64,000 nt of DNA. It comes from Ciborinia camelliae (lineage: Eukaryota; Ascomycota; Leotiomycetes; Helotiales; Sclerotiniaceae). Location of the stretch: contig JANPYM010000001.1 in NCBI GenBank assembly GCA_025890175.1, positions 5,032,378 through 5,096,377 on the forward strand. The letters run 5' to 3'. Numbering within the stretch: the first letter of the stretch is position 1; each line of letters begins with the position of its first letter. Position numbers and translations under genes: made by a program. The notes below the pieces were generated by a model. It was not told the origin of the DNA and searched no databases. It saw only the letters and a program-made list of their open reading frames with translations. Shown piece by piece: positions 1 through 13,188 of the stretch.

Positions 1-903
1 ACCCAATCAGGTTAACCCAACCCAACCCAACCTAATCTACTCGTGCCGCGTGCGGCTAGAAAGTAGGTAAGGTTATTATACAGCTTAATACAACGCGGGA
101 GCTAGGAGCATGTACCGGCACCCTCAAGATGGTAAACCACAACCCCAACGGGAATATTCTCCCGTTGTGTTTTCCTTTTAGCTTCGGAGTTGCATACCTA
201 GTGGGCTAGTGCCTACTTTCTGGATGTTGCCGCACGAGGTTTGGTTTCTAATTTTCGATCCGTTCAATTGATGTTATTTGCAACGAGTAAAATGATTCAT
301 GAATCATTCATCATCGTTGACTAGGTAGGTATGAGAAAGCCCCCTTGTGAGAATGAAAGATTGAAGATTGGAAAAAATTCAAAACGTCAAAGTCTTTCGT
401 TTCAAGTTCGTGGCTCTTTAAAGTCTTATTATTCGTCTTGTTCGTCTTATCGTTTCAATATTCTGATTCTTATTCCAAATCTCTAACGGGGTTTGTTTTT
501 CTTTTTTTGCTTTTGCACGTTTGAACTTCCTTCTTCAATTCATCCTTGAATGACATGCGGGAAATAGGCCATGGGGCCTGGGGACCTGGCTAATTGTATT
601 TGATATTTCATCTCATAAGAGGATGTATTTATTCATCGCGCGTCTTGTGCTCACTTGTATGGTCCCATATTTTGATATTCATTTCTTGTTTCTCTTCTCC
701 ATCATACCGTATCGCATCGTATCGTATCATATCGGTGAGGTGATGTGAGGTGAGGGTGACCCCATCCAACATCCGAGTCGTTTTCCACATTCCCTTATTC
801 CACTTTCGTTTCCGGAGTCCTGTACTGTCTGAGTATACGAGCCCCCAACGAAGTGGAATTGTGCAAATCCACAAACAGTAGACTCCGAGTCACCCATCCA
901 AAT
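1..903. other. Intergenic, no gene seen
   Basis: No convincing coding region on either strand; the short open frames lack family features and overlap the first exon of the next gene. The CCCAA runs near position 15-35 are not a telomere array. The sequence just upstream of 904 is presumably the promoter of the rhodopsin-like gene. Confidence 0.5.
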
Positions 904-2627
904 ATGGCTACGACCTCTGTGGCTGCTCCTCTGGATGTTGCGGATCTTCCCCATGATAATCGCCAGGCCCAAGCTTTTGCCATCACGTTTATCTTTCCTA
1001 CCATTGCCACTCTCGCGCTTGCTTTACGCTTGTATAGTAGATCTTTGACGAGATCTTTTGCTGCAGGTACGTGAGGGCTATTAGACTTTAGTTCGACTGA
1101 TGCATCCATCGTGATGGGGAATTCTTTAGTAAAATAATGGCTAATATAACCCTAATGCAGATGATTGGGTGATTTGCTTGGCAATGGTGGGTTTTAAGAT
1201 CTGTAGATCATGAGAAAGCTATGGGAGATCTATGGAGCGAGAGATGAATAATCGTGAACAAAGTGAAGCGGGTTTTCAACTCAAACTTACAAATTGAACA
1301 TGCTCTGGTCTATTGGAGAGTTGGTGAATGGCTTGCTAGCAAGATCTTCCGCTGATTCCTCTTTTTCTTTTAGATCTTCTACTGGGCGGAGACATATACT
1401 TCATTCAAAGGTAGGTAACGCCCATACTTTACCAACTTCCGCATGTACGCAAACATTTCTAATAATCCGCAGTGATAAAATACAAGTACATCGGAGTTCA
1501 TCTCTGGGACGTTCCAGCAGATTATAACCCTGTACCCGGTGCCAAATATGGCTATGCAGTTCGTCACCCGACAGAAATTCCACCCCCTTCGATTCTTTAC
1601 TGATATGTGCATCTATCACCAGACCGAACTGATCTACAACCCCATCCTCGCGCTGGTGAAGACGTCCATTCTCCTCTTTCTCCTCCGTCTGACGGGTCAA
1701 AAGACCAACGTCCGACGAACCATCGTGGGTCTCTTGATCTTCAATGCCCTCATGATGGTCACGACGTTTCTGCTCACGACTCTCCACTGTGTTCCCATTG
1801 CCTCGAATTGGTATCCCGAGCTCTATCCCCACGCCGTGTGCATGAATTTTGCCAATTTCGTCACCGGCACGGCCGCCGTCAGTGTTTTCACCGACGTCTT
1901 GGCTTTGCTGATGCCGGCGTGGATTGTGTATAATTTGCAGATTCAGCCGAGGCAAAAATTCATGCTCGTTGCGATATTATCTTTTGGTCTCATGTAAGTG
2001 CTTGTTCTAGGGGTTTTTCTTTTTCACCAATACAATGCCATCACTTTCGGCAAGTCCGATGAACTTCAACTAACCTATTCCTCGCTCGCCAGAACCGTCA
2101 TCATTGGCATCATCCGCATCATCCTTCTAGATTCTTTTGATCGTCATCCCCCTGCAGACCTCACCTATTCCCTATTTTTCTGCATCACCACCGTCGAAGT
2201 AGGCCTCTCATTCATCTGTGCCTGCGCGCCCGCACTCAAACCCATCATCGTGCGAGTCATCCCCAAGATCCTAGGAGAGAGCAGTCGATCGCGCAGCGGC
2301 AAGAAATCCATCGAGGGCAATGGAAATGGAAATGGACAAGGACAAACCGGACGAACCGGACGACGCCCCGAAGGCTACGAAATGAGTCGCCGGACTTTGC
2401 ATCATCATACGGAGATTGGCGCCGGGGATATCGATGGAGATTATGATAAAATGAGCGATATGACGGATGTAGAGAGTGGATATGGAAGAGCCGATGGAGT
2501 AATTAAAAAAGGTCATATGGGAATCGCGGTCAGGACGGAAACGGAGGTGAAGTGGGATGATAATATGTCGGTAAGTCATGGGAAGCCGGCCAGGAAGAGC
2601 GATAGTAGTACCGAAAGTCTGGTATGA
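904..2627 (+). CDS. Fungal rhodopsin-like integral membrane protein (SAT4/PTH11-like)
   Basis: This is probably a seven-helix membrane protein of the fungal rhodopsin-domain superfamily, which includes PTH11-like putative receptors; the ligand is unknown. Exons I can place: 904-1066, 1161-1186, 1374-1410, 1473-1558, 1623-1993 and 2093-2627, with GT..AG introns and consistent phases. Family features are a first helix, then DDWVICLAM after intron 1, then KYKYIGVHLWDVP, then YNPILALVKTSILLFLLRL and IIGIIRIILLDSF, then a hydrophilic tail of about 130 residues. The exon or exons between 1187 and 1373, which should encode helices 2-3, are not resolved; a 39- to 51-nt candidate lies near 1249. An in-frame ATG at 853 would add 17 residues. 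The family call is firm; the exact gene model is not. Confidence 0.8.
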
Positions 2628-3798
2628 ATCGATCGTCTGATGAGTTGATGGCTTGATTTTTATGTAATAGAGGATGTTTTTCATCGATTGGTATGGAAAA
2701 TATTTGTTTTTTTATCTGTCTTTTCATCCATCCATCTAGACGCAACAGCCGCGAATCTATTTAGATCAAACTCAGTACTCCAAGAGCATCGGCTAGTCAT
2801 AACACGGATACCCTCCAGTAATAGTTTCCGAAAACGCACCACGACAGGTATGTGGATAATCAGTTATGCACAACAATCCCAACTCGGCACGTTCAATATT
2901 CCAAAAGACGTGAATCTTTTGCGTATAACCTGCTGATTTGAGCCGGTGACCGATAATATCCCAAACAAACACAAATACCAGACTCAATCAAATTCACTCC
3001 TTAGTTTAGTTTTCAGCTCCAGTCCAATCAAGTCCAGTCCAATCCAGTCCAATCCAGTCCAATCCAATCCAATCCAATCCAATCCAATCCAATCCAATCC
3101 AATCCAATCCAATCCAATCCAATCCAATCCAATCCAATCCAATCCAATCCAATCCAATCCAATCCAATCCAATCCAATCCAATCCAATCCAATCCAATCC
3201 AATCCAATCCAATCCAATCCAATCCAATCCAATCCAATCCAGTCCATTCAGATAATTCAAACCGAGCCCCATAGTACATCCAATCAATCTTGATTCGATT
3301 CCCTACGGGCCTATCTATATTGGTTGGGGTCAAAATATAAAGTGCTTTATTTTCTTGTGTATGTATGTATGCATGATGATTCTTGCATAATGCTAGGTAT
3401 GCTAAAGTGATCCATCCCTTATAGAGATATTGAAGTGCTAGTTCCTGGGCGAGTCCATGTGGTACGTACGGCCTGGCCTGTATGGTCGGTCGTGCAAAGC
3501 GTATGGCCCCTATGTACATTGTACCGACAAATGAATGGTGTGTGTCCGAGTTTCTTTCTCGTGGAAGTGTGCCGGCGTCTTTGATATCCCCGTTACAATA
3601 TTCGCTGTGTGTTTTGTCTATCGTCATCATTGAGCGTCTCGGGAAAGTTGGGACCGGACCGCCCCATTGGGGAGTATAGAGGAGCATAGAGGAGCATGCA
3701 CGCTCCTTCCAAGAGAATGGTCGGGGTGTCGAATTGAATCATGGGGTGCTCAGCTCCTTGCATCTTCCAATTCTTCTGGTTCCATTGGATGGCGATTC
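2628..3798. other. Intergenic region holding a pentanucleotide array
   Basis: No gene is supported. Its only notable content is the AATCC array at 3031-3245. Open frames across that array in several phases are low-complexity artefacts. Confidence 0.6.
3031..3245. repeat. Pentanucleotide microsatellite (AATCC)n
   Basis: A perfect AATCC array covers 3061-3240 (36 units). It is preceded by degenerate units with AGTCC variants and followed by AGTCCATT. A 5-nt unit keeps all frames open, which explains the long spurious frames over it. Confidence 0.95.
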
Positions 3799-5313
3799 TC
3801 ATGTCCATGTTGAAATAAATGAGGTGCATGCATGATGCGGCGTTCCCCCCATCGTGGGAGCGGCCTTCCTATCTCCATGGAACTCGGCGTGAGCTTCGAC
3901 GAGCTGGACGTGCTCCTCAGTGGCATGTTTCAAAATCTCATAGATGTGTATTCTCAAGGGATCTTCCTCTTCCCCATCTTCCGGGTGACGTTTCAGCGAC
4001 CTGAGGACGTAGAGCCGATCGCGGATCTTTCGAAGCTCGTCGGGATTTTGCCAGAATCGGTTCCCAAACTCCACGGTTCTCACCAACTGATCCGACATCT
4101 GGAAGATGCCATTTTCCACCGGCGCGTGCGGCAACGCTCAACGCAATCGTCCGGTATCGTCCAAAAAGCCTTCAACGCGCCTTCATTAAATGGCGAATCG
4201 CTCACTCAACCTGTAATCTTATCTTTGCCCCATTTGAATAGACTGAGGTTATGTCTCATCCCTACACGTAACTTCATCGTGTGGTAGAACAATACTTTAT
4301 GCCCAAACCTCCTGAAAAGGTCCCAAAATTCCACGGATTGCATATCTTCGTAAACAGTCACGGGCAATGGATGGCGAATGACATAGTTCTCGGGGTCAGG
4401 ATCCTCTTCTAGTAGCGGGGGTAAATCGATGTTGATACTACCAATGAGTCCGTGGCCAATACTCGTCTCCATGGTTGGCCAGGATATCGCAAACCAATGC
4501 CCGAGAGGGCGATACTTATATGTGTGAACATTTTGAAGCATTGGTACGCATTCACCACCATTTGCCTATCCATTGTAAGATGTTAGAGCGCGGGAGAGAA
4601 ATAGCCGAAGTGTTGTTCTTTGCACATACATCATATTCATAGGAAAACCCCAATTCGCTTCATCTTCCTCTTCAAAATATAGTTCGTATTGATATATCCA
4701 TCTCCAATTTGGTCTCGATCCAGTAGATCTCCGATGAAGTTCATAGCATGCATCAATCTATGGACCATCTAGCGTACTCTGATTAGAACGGCGAGATCAA
4801 CAACAGTGATTATACATCTACAGCTGTGACGTGACGCGTTGTTTGAGAAGTCTACTCACACTCGTTGCCACGAACCATTCCATCGAATACGTATTTTCCC
4901 GACCGATGTAAGAAGTTATCGGTAATGCCGGGAGAAACCCGACCAACATCCAACCACATGATCACAATCACATTATATATGAACTCATCTGCCGCACACC
5001 TCTGAGAAAAGCGGCACGTCGTAATCGCAGCACGTGAAGGACGGCAAACATTACCATATTCGGAATCATCTATGAGAGGGTCTTTTTTCCAGCTGTATAA
5101 GAAAGAATAACAAAGATCGTATTTCCGAATACATTCATAACCAGGTTGATGAAATCGTCTAACCTTCACGGTCTCGTCTCATTGACATCATATTATCATA
5201 GGACTGCGACCCCTCATGAACATTCTTCGCAACTCTCGGTCTCTGTCCTGGGGTATACCTACGATGCGCTTGAATAGGTGATCACGAACCGAGAAGGAAA
5301 GCGTCCAGTCCAT
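3799..5313 (-). CDS. Hypothetical multi-exon protein of unknown function
   Basis: I do not recognise this protein. Reading the minus strand, a chain of exons can be assembled: 5313-5259 (start MDWTLSFSVRDH), intron 5178-5258, an exon from 5177 to about 4865 (containing VIVIMWLDVGRV), an exon ending at 4626, intron 4566-4625, an exon 4565-4211, intron 4137-4210, and the last exon 4136-3799. The junction between about 4865 and 4734 is unresolved because the best donor does not keep phase with the next reading frame. The product is roughly 400 residues, rich in aromatic and charged residues, with no signal peptide or clear membrane helix. It could be a lineage-specific protein. Several consistent splice sites favour a real gene, but a decaying one is possible. 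Confidence 0.5.
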
Positions 5314-6603
5314 CTCCTATGAAATCAGCATGCAAACCCGAATCGAACGCGAAAAGATCCACAGACCCAGGGCTGGAAATGCCTGGACTCTAAATATCGA
5401 GTGGCAATCTTCAAGGAAGGAAGAAAGGAAGAATGGCATTCCAAATATGATCATTAGTTGCAACCGAATCACCATGTTGCCCCCCCCCCCTTTACCGGGA
5501 GCGGCACTGTGCGCTCAAACATTTTACCGGTTTGATCAAACCGAGCTCGTTGAAATATCGATGACAGTTTATCTGGTAGAGTTGATGGCTTTATCTCACG
5601 ATCACTAACTACATCCATCCAAGTCTAAAAGCTCACGAGTAGTAAAGTTTAAACCCGAGGAGTAGTTTCGTTTCTTTTGGAAGGTTTCCGGCGCCTCTTG
5701 CCTTCTTTGCGTTTCTTAAGGTGACTTTCGAGCAGTGGACCTTGTTAGACAGGCGTGAGGTTACTATGTCCACTGCCTCCCTCATCGAAGACTCGAAGTA
5801 TCGCCTTGCAAAATTGTGATATCTGCTTCGGTTGCCGAGGGGCTTTCGGTGCCATGGTGAATTATCTTTATGGATTGAAAAGGTACAAATCACCAGCACC
5901 AGTATCAACACCAGCACCAGTATCAACACCAGTACCAACACACCACCACCAGCAAAAGCAATACCCCAACAATCAAAGATGATTCATTTAATTTACCATG
6001 GTATCTGTATCTAATCTGTCGGTCTGATTCTTTCAATCTCTCAATCTCTTATTCACTCTCTCCCCTCCCCTCCTCTCCTCTCCTCTCTCCCCCCCACAAA
6101 ACTAACTAGAATTAACTAGACCTAGCTTTTCTCTCCTTTTTCTCTCCTTTTTCACTTTTCACCACCACCCATCAACATGAACATTACCAACCAACACTCA
6201 ACCCTCACCCACAATCTCATCTATAAGTTACAAAGCATATATCATCCATCCATCCATCTATCTTCATCGCTTTTGTTCCTCCACGAACCCCCACCCCCTA
6301 TCCTCATTTCCACACATGGGACTGACTGACTGCCTGTGGAATACGAATTCTGTCCCCACACAGGTCGAGGATTTATAGTAGATCAGGTCGACCACTCCTC
6401 TCCTTCCCTCTCCTTTTCTTCATCCAGTATCAAAACAAACAAGATCACCCCAACTCCTAGCTTTGAATGCCCAAATGTATGCCATCCATGACAAGGAGCC
6501 ATTGTAAGAAAAAAAGTTCCCTGCAACTCGTATTTGTTTTCCAATTACAAGCTTCCCCTCCTTGCCTTCCGTCTCGATCACTTTATCCCTTCCACTTGCT
6601 CGC
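5314..6603. other. Intergenic, low-complexity stretches
   Basis: No supported gene. It contains an imperfect CACCAG/TATCAA array near 5890-5955 and pyrimidine-rich runs at 6050-6170. The open frames here are repeat-driven or lack features. The right part is the 3' flank of the nucleoporin gene. Confidence 0.5.
5890..5955. repeat. Short tandem array, CACCAG/TATCAA units
   Basis: Alternating CACCAGTATCAA and CACCAG blocks form a short array. It yields hydrophobic LVLVLIL-type peptides on the minus strand that are unlikely to be coding. Confidence 0.75.
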
Positions 6604-9600
6604 TCATCGCAATCCCCCCAACCCAATCCTTCTTCTCAAATCCATAACCCTCTGCCTCCCCGCCGGATCATCTCTATATGCAGCGGCACCCAACTCCGCC
6701 AAAACTTGTCCAATCTGGTCTTTCTGCACCTCCCCTCCAAAAATCCTTTTGTTATGTCTCACACAATCCTCATACCATTGTTCCGCCACGTAAACAATGT
6801 GATTAGCGAGGACTATCCTATTTGGCCCCACAAATGGATTGACCTCATTGTAGAACATTCCTTCTAGAACATTGATGATTGTGTCAAAATCGAAGGATAC
6901 ACTGATGAACAAATCAGGAACCCAATTTATAGGGCCTGGGTGGGCGTGTTCTGCAGCGTAGGTTTCGACGAGGAGGATGAGAATACTGGGGGAGAAGACA
7001 ACTTCATATCCGGAGAGCTTTTGCGACATTTCGCGAATTATATTGACAATGGCTTCATATGGACGTTCGGTTTGTGCTTGTGGTTCTGCCTCTACACGGG
7101 CTTGTATTGACTGTAACAGTTGTTCCCACATGGTTCTGATATCAGCCTGATTGTGATGATTGGCTGCAGCAAAAATTTGGAGACAGATATCATAGTATTG
7201 GCCTTGGTCGGCATATTCGTTAAAAAGCTGTAAAAGTTAGCAGTGTGAAAGAAAGATGTAAAAGAGGGTATGAACATACAAAAGAGAGTGGTTGAATGGC
7301 ATCATCAAGATCTAGAATCACAGCATCTTTTCGTGCTTGAGGAATCCTAGGATCGGATCTTAAACGTTGCAGTAATTCATGTTGAATACTAGCAACGTCA
7401 AGCAACTCGCTTGCCTCATGTAACATAATTTGTCGTGCTTGTCTGTGGACAGCTCCGCCTTGTGTTTGAGCATTTGCCTTGGCTCTACTCAGATATTCAA
7501 TCCTTGTTTTCAAGGGGATTGGAAGTGCACTTTTAGCCAAAGCAAGCTGTACACCAGCAGCGGCAGAGTAGTCCTCTCGGTGAACATAGTATCTCCAAAG
7601 TAAATCGGAATTCTCCGTACTTTCGCTAGCGGTTCGCTCGAGATATTTGATGACAAATGGTGACTCGGTGGCAATAATTCTGTCCATCCAGCCTTGTTCG
7701 AGGTACCAATCAAATAGATCGTATTGGAAGACCTCATCATCTGAATCATCAACCACTTGATGGGCCTCTGCACGCATTTTAGCCGGGGTAGATTGTCTAC
7801 CATCGACCATTTCTGGTGCGTTGCCAGTGGCGTCGTCGACCGCAGCGAGGATATTTTTCACAATATCGTAGCACTGTCTACGACGTTCGAAGATAGCCGC
7901 TCGATAATCGTCGGCAGGTCTGCCATCATTAAGCCACGACAAAGCCTGATTTCCACGATCGGATTCATGGGCAACAAGTAGTGCCAGGCTGATGGCACCA
8001 GCATAGAATTGATTGGTGGAAAATTGAGCACAAGCGCTCAACAAATTGTCGTACGATAAGACGGCAGCGACTTCCTGAAACAACCGAACACTCTCATTGA
8101 GAAGTGCTCTTCCGTGATCAGATGAAGGGCCGACGCTGGTTGCTCGTTGCAACTGTTCCTGGGCCTTGAAAATAATGACATCGTCAGGACTACAGAAAGT
8201 GCCACAGCGTCTCCTGAGCGCTTCGGCGACCGTGTCAACATTTGACCCTTGGGCGATGTTACGGTTCACAATCTCCTTCACCAGCACCTTTGCCAAGTTT
8301 TTCCCGTTGTCGGTGGAGAATAATATCTCGAATGTTAGTTCTCGAAGCTGTAGCTTCGTTGCATCATCTAACGCAGCCCAAATATCATCAACTCGTTCCT
8401 CGAAGAACATTTGTACAAACGATATCCCTTCCGCAATGCTGGTGTTGAGTATTTGTAGTGAATGCAAAGCCTGGTGTTCGCCCTGTAGAGCCACATCCTC
8501 CTGTTGACTTGTGACGCGGTTGAGACCCTCCGGTCCAGACAATCCCTCGATGAATGACTTGTTGTCCTCCAAGAACTTCGAAAGTTTCATAAGCTCATCC
8601 TGAACCGCACCTAGTTTCTTCCTATCAATTGTTGGCTTTATGGAAACCACCTCTTTGGTTATCTGCACTTTTATGACACGAGATTTCCAGAGACCACGGA
8701 CCAATCTAGCCATGTAGATGGCAAGTCCATCGTGTCTCGAGGAAGGTCGTACATTCTCAATTGCTTGTGCGGGCCCGTCGACGACCATATTCTGATCCAT
8801 AGATGCTCGTCCACCATGCTCGACGTAAGCTCTTCTCGCAGCTTCAATCGTATCTGGATCGGCTATCCTCCTCTCGCCAACTACCGAGGCATCCCCACCT
8901 TGTCCACATGCTACGGCCAAAGCAGTTGCGGTTGTTTCTCCTCTACCATATTGTCGAATGAACTTCTTAATCTCAGTTTCTCCATCATCAAATCCACTTC
9001 TAATTGCAGAAGCGAATATATCCACAAGACGTCGGCGTCGAACTATATGAATACCAGAGTTTGTCATAATAGCGACTTCCGGGGTAGGCAAATCATATTG
9101 AGTTGCGAGCTCATTTCCGAACCCCCGAGGTTGCTCTGAAGCAGCGAAAGGTTCCGTCACAAGACCGATAGCCTCAGCACGACTACCTAGCTCCAACCAA
9201 AATGCTGATTCAGAGTATCGCAATCCTTGTTGAGCGGCCATGTCTCGTGCCTGCGCTGCTATCCGACCAGTATCTGGAGCCGACAAGAAAAGAGCGTCGC
9301 TGCCTTCACGGGTTTCCTTGGAAACAAAGCAGAAGAAGAAACCTGGGGGATATCGAAGACCTTTGCGTGTGTGTGCCAGTGCTTGAGAATCAGTGTCAAT
9401 CGCGGGTTCAAATCCAGGGTAAGGTCTGGTTCCTGGTATATCAAGTGAAGGTGGAAATCTGATGTGTTGAACCTGCATACTTTGTGGGGCGCCCTCTCTA
9501 CTTTGAAAGCCGAAAGCATAACCTCGAGTAGCACTGAGAAACAAGCGACATCCAGATGTAGTAGTGGCCATAAGGTGAAGCTTTATTCCTTCCTTTGAAG

Positions 9601-10773
9601 ATATGGGACTGATTGAAACGATTCGCATTTGAGAAGATAAGAGGGGCGAGGTCGAAATCATGTGGGAGATATCTTTTAAGATATCTTGTCGCTCTTTCAC
9701 AATAACCTGCGTTAGAGTAGTAGCACTGTCCATGTGGAATGTTCGAATGGTAGATTCGGAGGAAAGGGTGTATAAAAGGCGCCGGGTGTCATCCACAACC
9801 ATATCCACAACAACCTCATTCGTCGTCCTACCCCAAGGTACAGGAACCAAAGATGTATATCCAGGGCTCGTGTGATTTATCTTCCCAGTTCTATTTGAAA
9901 ACCATCTATCTTCATTCTGATATGTGAGCTCGTAGACTTGGTTGGCCCCTCCCGCGAAAAATATGCGCCCTGTATCTGTTGATCCCTCGATTAATGTGAC
10001 ATCGAGTCCTCTAATAGAGAGCGTCATGCCCGTTCTGTAAAGCTCCAGATTTCTGTTTCCATGCTCATCAACTGAATTTGCCACGCCCAACAAAATAATC
10101 TCCTGAGTAGTTGCGACGACCACGATATGGGTGATGGCCTCAATGAACACTTCTTTGCGTGGTACCACCAGTTTCACGGCTCTGATACCATTTGGCTGAT
10201 CCTCAAATCCTCTCAATGTTGGATTTGGACTAGTATAGTCCCATAGATATAGCGCATTGTCAATAGCAGCCCATGCATGATTTAACTCTGCGAAAAGACC
10301 CATTGATGTCCCGAAAGAAGCATTATTATATTGGTCGTAAATCGTATCGGGAATATCGTACATTCTCATCTTTTGGAAAGGGACCCAGGCCGGATCGGAG
10401 GCAGGAGATGGAAGATCATAGTCGGAGGAAAACCCCTCTGCAGCAATGTTAGCTATATCCCCCCAAGAGAATCCAAAATCCACTCACGTCTGACATAGCT
10501 ATCGAGATCGGGGAAGCCTGCGTCTCTTTGCAGAACTTCATTGATGGTTCTTGCACCTCGCGATATAGGCAATAAGGGCTGTGGTATGGGTGGAGGTTGG
10601 ATTGGAGGAAGTATTGGGGCATCTCGAGGTGGAGTTGGTGGCTCACGTCCAGGTGGTTGCGGTGGTCGAAACACAGGAGGTTGCGGTGGAGGAGGTTGAC
10701 TAAATCTCGGAGGAGCAGGTGTCAAGAAATATGTACCTGGCAAAGGTCTTTGTGGTGTCCCTGGATGAGCCAT
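6604..10773 (-). CDS. NUP170: Nuclear pore complex subunit of the Nup157/Nup170 (vertebrate Nup155) family
   Basis: This is a scaffold nucleoporin of the inner ring of the nuclear pore, related to yeast Nup157/Nup170 and animal Nup155. Three exons: 10773-10488, 10437-7280 and 7227-6604, with introns of 50 nt (10438-10487) and 52 nt (7228-7279), giving 1355 residues, normal for the family. Order: a proline-rich N-terminus (about residues 1-75), the motif LDSY..QGFSSDYDLP leading into the Nup133/Nup155-type beta-propeller (DPAWVPFQK, DIPDTIYDQYN), then a long alpha-solenoid. Splicing at 10487/10438 restores the conserved SDYDL segment; the open frame that continues upstream from exon 2 is intronic. 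A single-copy housekeeping gene is expected. The symbol follows the yeast name; 157 versus 170 cannot be separated by eye. Confidence 0.93.
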
Positions 10774-11683
10774 CTTTATTTTTATTTTTTTGGCTGGTAA
10801 TTAACCAAGCCCCAAATAAATACTGTCGCGAGAAGGAATTCTGCAGATGGAATTGAAGATTAAAAAAACTTCATGAAGAAAAGAGCGATTGAGTCGTGAC
10901 GATAGGATAATCCTCAAAGTTGTGCGATGAAGGCAAATGTCTATAAAATTCGAGGTTGATCGAGGGTGAGGTTTTGATTGTATACCTGCAGCTTGTATTT
11001 TTTTTCCGTTCAGAGCTACAACTCTCTGGATGAGCCTCGCGACGCGGTCGAAGCTTCCAGGATAGGTAAATATTGATTAGACACGTGACATAAAAAAACA
11101 ATAACAATTTGGTCGAGTTTTCCAAAGTTGATTGGAAGACAATTGATAATGGCAATATATATATTACCTTAGGTTAGATAGATTATGAACAATTAACTAG
11201 TACCATAAAATACTAGAGTGTGATTGATGGAAGATGAATGGTGTATAAATATATATATTATATTTATAATTCTTAGGTAATTCACCTTTCTAGCAAGCAA
11301 TAGGTATAGATACATGGCACGCACAATTAACAGTGAATACCTAGGTAAGCTGGTATTCGTTTCCAGTCACTCCTTTCTACTATCACCTGCACTGCCATAT
11401 TATGATTTTCTGAATGTTTGTCTTCGATCTCATTCATTAGGTTTTTCATCTCCGTTTCCGTTTCAAAGTGACCAGATGAGATATATAAATTCATAATTCT
11501 CGTCTCCCTTTTCATCATCATTACCACCATTACCACCATCACCACCCAGTTCAAAGCATAGGCTAGCCACTCAGCAATTTGTATATTTCATCCATCCTCC
11601 ATCCTCACTACCAGTATATCTGCAACTCTCTCCCTTCCATCATCACCTCCAAATCCCGATCAAGATTTTTTGGCACCATCAAC
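10774..11683. other. Intergenic between nucleoporin and KAR genes
   Basis: The left part is the presumed promoter of the nucleoporin gene (AT-rich, no clear TATA box). The right part is the 3' flank of the reductase gene. I see no gene here. Confidence 0.5.
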
Positions 11684-12776
11684 TCAAGCCTTCTTAGCAT
11701 CCCGTTCGGCCTTCTTCAAAGCTCTGGTCCTGATATCCTGATGCATACTCTTATTCTGATGAACAACAAAGGGTCTTCCAACTCCCAAGGTATTCTCCAA
11801 CCACCATTGCATCAACGCATGACCCCAGTACGGTGTACTGGTATAAGCCATCTTCTGAGCTCCTCCACTTCTACCAACCTTGGCCAGAGTATTCTTCACA
11901 AAGTTCCTTGGGTTGGGAATAAACAAGCTGGGACGTCGAATCTTGCTCATGGCGGTGGTAACGAGGTAGCTCAATACCAATTCGACATCGACACCTGTAC
12001 CCTTAAGTTCGCTTCCGAGGGACGTTGACCATTGTTGCAAGAAGGCCTTGCTACCAGAATAAGTAGCGAGTAAAGGAGTAGGTAACCATCCACCAAATGA
12101 ACCCATCGTCAAGATCAATCCGCGTTTGCGCTGAACCATCCCTGGTGCTACAATTTGAGTAACTCGAAGTGTCCCTATGCAATTGATGGTAATGATGTCT
12201 CTCATCTCTTCCTTGGGGGTTTGAATGAATGGAACTGGAATGCTGTGACTTTGCCCAACATTGTTGACCAAGATGCCCACATCGAGCCCATCCACAAGCG
12301 CCTTCAATCGTGCATAATCTTCATCCCTATTAGCAGCAAAATCCATCGGCAGGATCTTGGTCTGGATTTTCGAGCCAGCATATTTGGTTTGGATTTCAGA
12401 GGCGAGAGTTTGAAGTTTGGATTCGGTGCGGGAGATCAGAACGATATTAAAGCCCTTCTGCGCAAGTTGAATGGCATATTCTTTGCCGAGACCATCAGAA
12501 GCTCCAGTGACGACTGCCCAAGTTCCTTTCTTTCCGTAAGTGTGAAGCTATTTTTTCGTTTATGTTAGCCAACCACATGAGAGATAAAATCGCAACAGTT
12601 TGTTTAGTTTCATGGGGGGTATCAAAGATCCTTACATCTTTTCCCGATAGCACAAACAGACTTAATAAAAGCCGGGCATAGCTAATTACTTTGCCGGCGA
12701 CGATTAAGGCACCAATACCAGCCAAACCAGCAAGGACAGCTTTTGGCACATATGACAGAACAGTATCGAGAACCAT
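11684..12776 (-). CDS. Very-long-chain 3-oxoacyl-CoA reductase (microsomal KAR)
   Basis: A short-chain dehydrogenase of the 3-ketoacyl-CoA reductase type (yeast Ifa38/YBR159W), which performs the NADPH-dependent second step of very-long-chain fatty acid elongation at the ER. Two exons: 12776-12636 and 12547-11684, with an 88-nt intron (12548-12635), giving 334 residues, close to the family size. There is an N-terminal membrane segment (about residues 13-45), the cofactor motif TGASDGLG (61-68), NNVG (142-145), the catalytic Ser near 197, and YSGSK with Tyr210 and Lys214. The C-terminus is lysine-rich. An in-frame ATG at 12869 would add 31 residues, but the MVLDTVLS start matches the family length better. 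The gene is divergent from ERG28. Confidence 0.92.
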
Positions 12777-13188
12777 TTTGATGTTGTCAATGACTTTTGT
12801 CAATGACGATGATTTGAGACTCGAGAGAGAATGAATTGAATTGGGTGGGGAAAGCTCTGTTGCTGTCAAGAGAAATGTTGAGACTTGTTTTTACAGCTCT
12901 CAACTTCCTACCTATCGGACGGAAGGTGCAAGGTAATGAAATAATTGATTGATTGGTTGAAGTATGGATTAATGGGACGGGACAAGCCTCGTGCCGAGCC
13001 CTGTACGACTAATTATTGGTACAAGGCTGAACTCTATTTTGTTTACTAAAATTATTGTTCTAAGCTCAGGCTTCACGGATTACTCGAGTACAAGTATATT
13101 CATCTAAGAACCGAATGAAGTTTAAGGATCACCACCACAATTCAATCACATCGCAAATAGATATCTACTCGAACAAAAATCCTCAGAC
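12777..13188. promoter_or_regulatory. Shared divergent promoter region of KAR and ERG28
   Basis: The two start codons are 412 bp apart on opposite strands, so this interval must hold both promoters. No specific binding site is assigned. Both products act in ER lipid synthesis. Confidence 0.55.

Noticed and set aside
1..60. Telomere repeats at the window start
   Set aside because: The sequence is CCCAA-type for only a few units, not the fungal TTAGGG/CCCTAA repeat.
2946..3687. Long frames over the AATCC array
   Set aside because: A 5-nt unit gives open frames in all phases; the peptides are pure repeats.
8732..9139. Plus-strand frames within the nucleoporin gene
   Set aside because: Antisense shadows of a long, well-supported coding exon.
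10438..10487. In-frame upstream extension of nucleoporin exon 2
   Set aside because: It has a GTGAGT donor and GCAG acceptor, and removing it restores the conserved SDYDLP segment.
11579..12028. Plus-strand frame of 149 codons opposite the KAR gene
   Set aside because: Antisense to conserved SDR coding sequence; no features of its own.
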